From Streptomyces resistomycificus (lineage in GTDB: Bacteria; Actinomycetota; Actinomycetes; Streptomycetales; Streptomycetaceae): a stretch of DNA of 64,000 nt. A program made the position numbers and the translations under genes. Shown here piece after piece: positions 58,667 to 64,000 of this stretch; within the stretch, counting starts at the first letter, position 1; each line of letters begins with the position of its first letter. Location of the stretch: NCBI RefSeq assembly GCF_001514265.1, contig NZ_KQ948994.1, positions 186,001-250,000 of the forward strand, in the 5' to 3' direction. The notes beneath the pieces are model-generated. The model was not told the origin of the DNA. It saw only the letters and a program-made list of their open reading frames with translations, and ran no database searches.

Positions 58667-60223
58667 ATGACACCGACGACCTCAGCGGTTCCGATACTCG
58701 AGCTGCGCGGCATCACAAAGTCCTACGGAACCGTCACGGCCTGCGACGCCGTAGACCTCAGGGTCGACGCCGGCGAGATCCACGGACTCCTGGGCGAGAA
58801 CGGGGCGGGCAAGTCCAGCCTCATGAAGGTCCTGCTCGGGCTGGTCCGGCGAGACACCGGCACCGTCCTGGTGCGCGGTGAAAGCGTCGCGCTGGACAGC
58901 CCGCAGGAAGCGGCAGAGCTGGGCATCGGCATGGTGCACCAGCATTTCAGCCTCATCAACGGGCTGACCGTGTGGGAGAACGTGGCGCTCGGCGACACCG
59001 GCAAGGTCAACAAGCAGGCCATCTGCAGCGACATCGCCGAGGTCTGCGCGCGCTACGGACTGCCGATCGACCCCGAGGCGCAGGTCGGGTCGCTCTCGGC
59101 CGGCGAGCGGCAGCGGGTCGAGGTGGTGAAATGCCTGCGGCGCGACCCTCAGATCCTGATCCTGGACGAGCCCACCTCGGTGCTGACCCAGGCCGAGTCG
59201 CAGGAGTTGTTCGGCGTGCTCGGCCGGGTGGTGCAGGAGGAGGGGCGCGCTGTCATCCTCATCAGCCACAAGCTCGCCGAGATCGCCCAGGCCACGGACC
59301 GGGTGACGGTCCTGCGCAAGGGCCGGGTCGCCTTCCGGGCGGCCACCGCCGAGACCACTCCCCAGCTGCTCGCCCAGCAGATGGTGGGCCGTGACGTGTC
59401 GCTGGGGGAGGAGGGTGCCGCCCTCGGTCTGCTGCCGGTGCAGAAGGCGCGCACCGGCCAGGCAGGCGACCGCGACCGGCAGCAGCCCGTCCTGCGCCTG
59501 GCCGGCCTCACGGTCGAACAAGGGGGCGTCAGGGTCCTCGAAGACGTCGATCTGACCGTGGGCGCGGGCGAGATCGTCGCCCTCTACGGCGTCGAGGGCA
59601 ACGGGCAGGCGACGCTCGGCGAGATCCTCGCCGGGCTTCTCCCGCCGACCGCCGGCACCGTCGAGGTCGCCGGGAGCACGGTCGACGTGACCCGGCCCGG
59701 CGCCCTCGCCAAGGCCGGTCTCGGCATCGTGCCCGAGGACCGGCACCACAGTGGCGTCGTCCTCGACATGAGCGTCGCCGAGAACCTGACCATGAAGTCG
59801 CTCGACAAGGTCAGCGGCCGGTTCCTGCTTCGGCGGGGCGTCATGCGCGCCGAGGCCCGTCGCCTCGCGGACGAGTTCAACATCGTCACGTCGTCGCTGG
59901 ACGCGCCGGTGCGCAGCCTGTCCGGCGGCAACCAGCAGCGGGTCGTACTCGCCCGGGAACTGTCCGGTGACACCCGCGTCCTCGTGGCGGCACAGCCCAC
60001 CCACGGGCTTGATGTCGGTGCCATCGAGGACATGTACTCCCGGCTGCGCAAGGCGGCCGCCGAAGGCGTCGGAGTGCTGCTCATCTCCACCGAATTCGAG
60101 GAAGTCATGGCGCTTGCAACCTGGATCGCGGTGATCTCCTCCGGGCGGATCACCGGAGTCCTGCCCGTCTCGGAGGCGACCTCCGAGCGCCTCGGCATGC
60201 TGGTCGGCGGTGAGGCCGCATGA
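58667..60223 (+). CDS. Double-domain ABC ATPase of the BMP importer
   Basis: 518 residues. First ATPase half: Walker A LGENGAGKSSLMKVL, signature LSAGERQRVEVVK, Walker B LILDEPTSVLT, H-loop LISHKLAE. Second half: the Walker A position reads YGVEGNGQATLGEIL without Lys, and Walker B reads VLVAAQPTHGLD. This degenerate second site is normal for nucleoside and sugar importers of this type. GAGGAAGA precedes the ATG. The stop overlaps the first permease gene by four bases (ATGA). Confidence 0.92.
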   Translation: MTPTTSAVPILELRGITKSYGTVTACDAVDLRVDAGEIHGLLGENGAGKSSLMKVLLGLVRRDTGTVLVRGESVALDSPQEAAELGIGMVHQHFSLINGLTVWENVALGDTGKVNKQAICSDIAEVCARYGLPIDPEAQVGSLSAGERQRVEVVKCLRRDPQILILDEPTSVLTQAESQELFGVLGRVVQEEGRAVILISHKLAEIAQATDRVTVLRKGRVAFRAATAETTPQLLAQQMVGRDVSLGEEGAALGLLPVQKARTGQAGDRDRQQPVLRLAGLTVEQGGVRVLEDVDLTVGAGEIVALYGVEGNGQATLGEILAGLLPPTAGTVEVAGSTVDVTRPGALAKAGLGIVPEDRHHSGVVLDMSVAENLTMKSLDKVSGRFLLRRGVMRAEARRLADEFNIVTSSLDAPVRSLSGGNQQRVVLARELSGDTRVLVAAQPTHGLDVGAIEDMYSRLRKAAAEGVGVLLISTEFEEVMALATWIAVISSGRITGVLPVSEATSERLGMLVGGEAA

Positions 60224-61401
60224 GTGCCGCCTCGCTGTCGGCCCCGGACGAGCTGGGCCGCCGCCTCCTCGACCGGCTCCGACCCGGGAGCGACAGTCGG
60301 ATGACAGCCGGCCTCACCGTCGTGCTCGTCGCCGTCTCCCTTGGCGCATCCGCGCTGCTGCTCATGCTGACCGGTGCCTCGCCGAGCGCCTCGCTGTCCG
60401 CGATCTGGACCGGGTCCCTGGCCAACACCACCGGATGGACGACGACGCTGCTGAACGTGGCGCCCTTGCTGCTGGTCGCGGTCGGCGCGTGCATCTGCTC
60501 GTCGGCCGGCACCTTCAACATCGGCCAGGAGGGGCAGGTGCTCGTCGGGGGCCTGGCCGGAGCCTGGGTCGGGCTGCGGCTGGCGATGCCCGGCCCGATG
60601 CTGATCGTCGTGGTGCTGATCGCCGCCGCGGTCGGCGGCGGTGCCTGGGCCGCGCTCAGTGCTCTGATGCTCCGCTTCCGCGGTGTCAACGTGCCGGTGA
60701 GCACTCTGCTGATGACGTTCCTCGCCATCCAGCTCGTCACGTTCGCGGTCAGCACTCCGTGGGGCCTGCAGGAGAGCACGCAGGGCTCCTCGGGCATCGC
60801 CGACGCCCAGTCCAACCCCCTGCCGGTGAACGCCCAGCTGGCCGGCTTCGGCCAGTATCCGTCTCTGCAGCTGAACACGGGCCTGTTCATCGCGCTCGTC
60901 GCCGCGGTCGGCGTGGCCCTCGTCCTGAGCCGCAGCCGGTGGGGCTTCCGGGTGCGCATGGTCGGACTGAACCCGCTGACGGCCAAGCACGCCGGTGTCC
61001 GGGTGGGCGCGCTCGGCGGGTTCACCCTGGCGCTGTCAGGTGCGTTCGCGGGGCTGGCGGGAGGGCTGCTGCTGGCCAGCCCGGTCAGCACCAACCGGCT
61101 GCAGGCCGGGCTCTCGGACAACGTCGGCTGGGACGGCCTGCTCGTCGCGCTCGTCGCGCGGAACCGGCCGCTGGTGGCGATCCCCGTGGCGTTCGTGTTC
61201 GCCGTGCTGCGTGCGGGCGGCGACTTCCTCTCGGCCACCGGCGTGCCGTCCTACCTCGTCGACATCGTGAAGGCGTTGCTCGTCCTCGCGTTCGTCGCGC
61301 CGCCCGTCCTCGTCGACCTCTTCCGCGGGCGCCGCGGTGCCATGCCGTCGACCGCGCCCGCCGTGTCCGTTGTCCCGACCGAGACGAAGGCAGCCGCATG
61401 A
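60220..61401 (+). CDS. BMP importer permease 1
   Basis: 393 residues, with about nine or ten membrane helices. GACICSSAGTFNIGQEGQVLVGGLAGAWVGL is the conserved BPD_transp_2 motif, and WGFRVRMVGLNPLTAKHAGVRV is the coupling loop that meets the ATPase. The family imports nucleosides, simple sugars and branched amino acids; the BMP partner points to a nucleoside-like substrate. Overlaps its neighbours by four bases on both sides. Confidence 0.9.
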   Translation: MSAASLSAPDELGRRLLDRLRPGSDSRMTAGLTVVLVAVSLGASALLLMLTGASPSASLSAIWTGSLANTTGWTTTLLNVAPLLLVAVGACICSSAGTFNIGQEGQVLVGGLAGAWVGLRLAMPGPMLIVVVLIAAAVGGGAWAALSALMLRFRGVNVPVSTLLMTFLAIQLVTFAVSTPWGLQESTQGSSGIADAQSNPLPVNAQLAGFGQYPSLQLNTGLFIALVAAVGVALVLSRSRWGFRVRMVGLNPLTAKHAGVRVGALGGFTLALSGAFAGLAGGLLLASPVSTNRLQAGLSDNVGWDGLLVALVARNRPLVAIPVAFVFAVLRAGGDFLSATGVPSYLVDIVKALLVLAFVAPPVLVDLFRGRRGAMPSTAPAVSVVPTETKAAA

Positions 61402-62312
61402 GCGTTCTCGACAGCACCACGACCATTCTCGCGAGCGGGGTCCGGCTGACCGTTCCGCTGGCCTTCGCCGCCTGCGGCGAGTACCTGGCCGAGCGGGCCG
61501 GCGCGATGAACATCTCCGTCGAGGCGATGATGCTCGGCGCCGCGTTCACCTCGGTCGCCACCGCCAGCGCGACCGGCAGCGCCACCGTGGGCCTGGTGGC
61601 CGGCGTCCTGACCGGCCTGGTCCTCGGCTTCGTGCACGGCAACCTCTCCCACCGGGCGCAGATCAACACCTTCGTCGTCGGACTCGTGCTGAACTCGCTG
61701 GTGCTCGGGCTCACGAGCTACCTGATCACGACGGACCAGTTCGCCTCGCACCAGGTCGGAGTGCTGTCGATCCCGCTGCTGCAGGACATCCCACTCATCG
61801 GCAAGCCGTTGTTCTCCGAACGCTGGCCCGCGTACCTGCTGATCCTCTTGGTGCCGCTCACCTGGTGGCTGGTGGAGCGCAGCCGCTGGGGCCTGGAGCT
61901 GCGGGCGGTGGGGGAGAACCCCCAGGCCGCCGACGTCACCGGCATCAAGGTGAACGCGCGGCGCCGACAGGCCCTGCTGTGGTGCGGGGCACTGGCCGGT
62001 CTCGGCGGCGCCTACCTCGCGGTCGGCGAGGTCGGATCGTTCAACCAGAACATGACCGCCGGGCGCGGATACATCGTCATCGCCGCGGTGATCTTCGGGG
62101 CGTGGCGGCTCGGCCGGACCCTGCTCGGCTGCCTGGTGTTCGGCCTGTCAGACGCGATGCGCCTGGCGCTCCCCGCGCTCGGTGTCACCCTCAACGCCCA
62201 GCTGCTCGTCGCCGCGCCGTATCTGCTCGCGCTCCTCGCCATGCTGCTGTTCACCACCCAGCACCGAGAACCCGCCGCGCTCGGCCGGCCCTTCCAGCGC
62301 GGGTCGACGTGA
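61398..62312 (+). CDS. BMP importer permease 2
   Basis: 304 residues, with about eight membrane helices. TVPLAFAACGEYLAERAGAMNISVEAMMLGAAF is the family motif, and WGLELRAVGENPQAADVTGIKVNARRRQALL is the coupling loop. The ATG overlaps the stop of permease 1. It completes the importer (binding protein, ATPase, two permeases). It ends 205 bp before the VOC gene, which has its own promoter. Confidence 0.9.
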   Translation: MSVLDSTTTILASGVRLTVPLAFAACGEYLAERAGAMNISVEAMMLGAAFTSVATASATGSATVGLVAGVLTGLVLGFVHGNLSHRAQINTFVVGLVLNSLVLGLTSYLITTDQFASHQVGVLSIPLLQDIPLIGKPLFSERWPAYLLILLVPLTWWLVERSRWGLELRAVGENPQAADVTGIKVNARRRQALLWCGALAGLGGAYLAVGEVGSFNQNMTAGRGYIVIAAVIFGAWRLGRTLLGCLVFGLSDAMRLALPALGVTLNAQLLVAAPYLLALLAMLLFTTQHREPAALGRPFQRGST

Positions 62313-62453
62313 CGGCCGGGACCCGGCGGGCGCGACCACCGACGCGCGAGGCCGGTATCCGCCGTGGGCGCGCGTCCCCGGACCCACCGGCGGCGCGGCA
62401 CCGCGGTCGCGCGGGGCCGGTGTCCCCGGCGTACGCGTTGTGTCCGCAGCACA

Positions 62454-62483
62454 TCGACCCGCGGACGCGTGCACACCTAGGCT
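62454..62483 (+). promoter_or_regulatory. Promoter of the VOC/SnoaL pair
   Basis: TCGACC (62454-62459), an 18-base spacer and TAGGCT (62478-62483). A ribosome site GGAGG stands 4 bases before the GTG at 62518. No island operator is seen here. Confidence 0.45.
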
Positions 62484-62517
62484 CGAAGAAATCCCACCCA
62501 CTCATGATGGAGGTACC

Positions 62518-62970
62518 GTGGCCACCGGTCTCACCTCGGCCCGCTGGACTCACCTCGCGCTGCCGACCGGCGATCTCGACAAGGCGATCGCGTTCTACAC
62601 CACCCTGACCCCGCTGGTCGTGGTCGAACGGTTCAAGGACGCCGACGGCGAGAGCGTCTGGCTCTCCAACGACCAGCAGGCCGAGACGCCGTTCGTACTC
62701 GTCCTGGTGTCGTTCAACAAGGACAAGGGCGCCCAGCTGGGCCTGCTGCACCCGTTCGCACACATCGGCATCGAGGTGCCGGCACGCGAGGACGTCGACG
62801 CGCTCGCGGACCAGGCGCGCGAGCTGGGCTGCCTGCACTGGGAGCCCCGACAGATGCCCGATCCCATCGGCTACATCTGCGCCCTGAAGGATCCCGACGG
62901 CAACGTCGTCGAGATCTCCCACGACCAGCGCGTGTTCGACTCGGTCCGCAAGAAGTGGGGGACGCGCTGA
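62518..62970 (+). CDS. VOC-superfamily protein (glyoxalase/dioxygenase fold)
   Basis: 150 residues. WTHLALPTGDLDKAIAFYTTLTPLVVVERF gives the first metal His in a beta-alpha-beta-beta-beta unit, AHIGIEVPAREDVDALADQA the second His, and CALKDPDGNVVEISHDQ the C-terminal metal Glu. Such proteins are lyases, isomerases, ring-cleaving dioxygenases or resistance proteins. In this setting a ring-opening or isomerisation step is plausible but not shown. The GTG start has GGAGG 4 bases ahead. It overlaps the next gene by 16 bases. Confidence 0.87.
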   Translation: MATGLTSARWTHLALPTGDLDKAIAFYTTLTPLVVVERFKDADGESVWLSNDQQAETPFVLVLVSFNKDKGAQLGLLHPFAHIGIEVPAREDVDALADQARELGCLHWEPRQMPDPIGYICALKDPDGNVVEISHDQRVFDSVRKKWGTR

Positions 62971-63350
62971 AGGACACCCGCGCGGCGGTCGAGGCGTACC
63001 TCGCCGCGTTGAACGCGCACGACGCCGACGCCGTGGCCGCCTGCGTGGCCGAGGACTTCGTCAACGAACACACCTCGTCGCTGGGACGCAGCCGCAGTGG
63101 CCGCGCCGAGTACCGCGCGGCGCTGACCGGGTTCCTGGAGGACTTCGGGGACCTGCACTACCTGCCCGAGCGCTTCCTCGTCGACGGTGAGTCGGCCGCG
63201 GTGCCGTACGTCATGACGTTCCGGATGCGCTCGGCGGGCGACCGCCCCGTACGGGTGCGCGGGGTCTTCGTGTTCACCGTCGCCCACGGCCTCATCACGC
63301 GCCGCACAGACTACTGGGACAGCGGCGAGGTACAGCGGCAGCTCGCCTGA
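62955..63350 (+). CDS. SnoaL-like / NTF2-fold protein
   Basis: 131 residues. DTRAAVEAYLAALNAHDADAVAACVAEDFVNEH, then LTGFLEDFGDLHYLPERFLVDGESAAVPYVMTF and TVAHGLITRRTDYWD follow the SnoaL/NTF2 pattern of small cone-shaped enzymes that catalyse aldol, hydration or isomerase steps. The GTG start at 62955 lies within the end of the VOC gene, so translation is coupled. A strong terminator follows at 63384. Confidence 0.85.
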   Translation: MGDALKDTRAAVEAYLAALNAHDADAVAACVAEDFVNEHTSSLGRSRSGRAEYRAALTGFLEDFGDLHYLPERFLVDGESAAVPYVMTFRMRSAGDRPVRVRGVFVFTVAHGLITRRTDYWDSGEVQRQLA

Positions 63351-63383
63351 CGCCCCGCCCCGCTGCCCGGAGCCGGCCTCCCC

Positions 63384-63417
63384 GACACCCCGTCCGCCCT
63401 TGCGCGGACGGGGTGTC
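63384..63417 (+). terminator. Terminator after the SnoaL-like gene
   Basis: Perfect 14-bp stem GACACCCCGTCCGC (63384-63397) with its complement (63404-63417), 6-base loop, 33 bp past the stop. Confidence 0.9.
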
Positions 63418-63452
63418 GACGTATGCCCCCTCCCGGAGTTCGTATCACTGTG

Positions 63453-63503
63453 CATGATGCCGTCTCGCATTGCTTGACATGATGTCGTCTCGCACTGAAA
63501 GAT
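63453..63503 (+). promoter_or_regulatory. Promoter of the FAH-family gene with island half-operators
   Basis: TTGACA (63474-63479), an 18-base spacer and AAAGAT (63498-63503), then 6 bases to the ATG at 63510. Two 20-bp direct copies, CATGATGCCGTCTCGCATTG (63453-63472) and CATGATGTCGTCTCGCACTG (63478-63497), flank and fill the promoter; both contain the CTCGCA half of the island operator. Their pitch is 25 bp. Confidence 0.6.
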
Positions 63504-63509
63504 GCCGTC

Positions 63510-64000
63510 ATGCAAGTGGTAACGACACAGGCCGGCCTGGGCCGGATCGAGGGCGGGACCATCGCCCTGCTGGACACGGCTTTTCCGCACGTCGGCGCGG
63601 TCCTCGCGCAGGAGCACTCACTGCGGGGCCTCGCGTCCTGCGCGGTGCGCGAGCGAGTCCCGTTCGACGAGACCACGCTCACGGCGCCCCTGGGCCGTCC
63701 CGGCGCGGTGTGGGGCGTGGGCCTCAACTACGTCTCGAAGGCCGCCCGAACCGGCCGGGGACTGCCCGAGCAGCCCATCCTGTACCTGGCCGCGTCATCC
63801 GGCGTGTTGGCACCCGGTGCGCCGGTGGTGATCCCGCAGTCCGTGACCGAACCCGACTACGAGGGGGAGATCGCGGTCGTCGTCGGGCACCGGCTCTACC
63901 AGGCGTCCGAGGCGCAGGTGTGGCCGGCCGTCGCAGGCATCACCGCCGCCAACGACATGACGGCACGTGACGTCATGCGCGCCACGGCCGCGCCCGCCCT
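63510..64000 (+). CDS. Fumarylacetoacetate-hydrolase-family enzyme, N-terminal part
   Basis: Partial gene running off the right edge; 163 codons visible. GRPGAVWGVGLNYVSKAART is the lead-in to the family's active site, PILYLAASSGVLAPGAPVVIP follows, and TEPDYEGEIAVVVGHRLYQ carries the metal-binding Glu residues (DYEGE); GITAANDMTARDVMR adds the next Asp. The family hydrolyses C-C bonds of dioxo acids or hydrates and decarboxylates ring-cleavage products, a late step of aromatic catabolism. The promoter carries CTCGCA half-sites, so it appears to belong to the same regulon as the dehydrogenases and formamidase. Confidence 0.88.
   Translation, partial: MQVVTTQAGLGRIEGGTIALLDTAFPHVGAVLAQEHSLRGLASCAVRERVPFDETTLTAPLGRPGAVWGVGLNYVSKAARTGRGLPEQPILYLAASSGVLAPGAPVVIPQSVTEPDYEGEIAVVVGHRLYQASEAQVWPAVAGITAANDMTARDVMRATAAPA

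Noticed and set aside
58667..60223. Second Walker A of the importer ATPase as a damaging mutation
   Set aside because: GVEGNGQ in the second half is the usual degenerate form in this transporter family, so the protein is not broken.
1..64000. Mobile element, phage, tRNA or CRISPR signatures
   Set aside because: Looked for transposase and integrase motifs, cloverleaf ends and regularly spaced repeats; none seen. A tool-based search would be needed to exclude small remnants.

Overview
The window is about 64 kb of very GC-rich DNA with strong third-position GC bias. It carries many GTG and TTG starts, SD-less (probably leaderless) genes with TANNNT -10 boxes directly before the start codon, Tat-type signal peptides, an ECF41 sigma factor, an ANTAR regulator, a TIGR04222 protein and mycothiol-type enzymes. 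All this points to a streptomycete chromosome, and the mix of catabolic, defence-like and regulatory accessory genes suggests an arm region. I saw no rRNA, tRNA, CRISPR array, transposase or integrase.

Layout. 1-3.9 kb: two Tat-exported glycoside hydrolases (a GH43-like partial gene and a GH78 alpha-L-rhamnosidase), each with a promoter and LacI-like palindromes. 4.1-7.9 kb: an ECF41 sigma factor divergent from a four-helix membrane protein, a TIGR04222 protein and a lipoprotein polysaccharide deacetylase. 8-11.7 kb: a large HTH-nSTAND1-WD40 protein. 12-20.2 kb: a DHFR-family protein, an epoxide hydrolase divergent from a CGNR regulator with paired operators, an MBL-fold protein, a NarL-type two-component pair separated by an unusual gap, and a methyltransferase. 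20.3-21.6 kb: three decayed gene fragments side by side. 21.7-28.9 kb: Thr/Ser dehydratase-like enzyme, phospholipase D family protein, malic enzyme, cold-shock protein, RsbW-like ATPase and GAF-ANTAR regulator. 29-33.6 kb: YqeY-like protein, a CmtR-type metal sensor with a CDF transporter, and an EACC1-caspase conflict module. 33.7-46.1 kb: small unknown proteins, hydrolases, oxidoreductases, a LysR gene with its operator, a DUF1062 protein, a lone TOPRIM protein, an ABC exporter, an AraC/GyrI regulator and an NmrA-like protein.

46.3-64 kb (continuing off the right end) looks like one catabolic island: formamidase, self-sufficient CYP116B-like P450, alcohol and aldehyde dehydrogenases, a PucR-family regulator, a second zinc dehydrogenase, an amidohydrolase, a complete BMP-type (nucleoside-like) ABC importer, VOC and SnoaL-like proteins and a fumarylacetoacetate-hydrolase-family enzyme. 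Copies or variants of a 13-bp palindrome, CTCGCANTGCGAG, overlap promoters at several points of the island (best at 51197 and 54297), so it appears to be a single regulon. The enzymes suggest import of a nitrogenous, possibly N- or O-alkylated ring compound, its oxidation by the P450 and dehydrogenases, deamination or ring opening by the amidohydrolase, and release of formamide or a similar small amide. The substrate cannot be read from sequence. This island and the EACC1-caspase pair are the best candidates for undescribed biology here.
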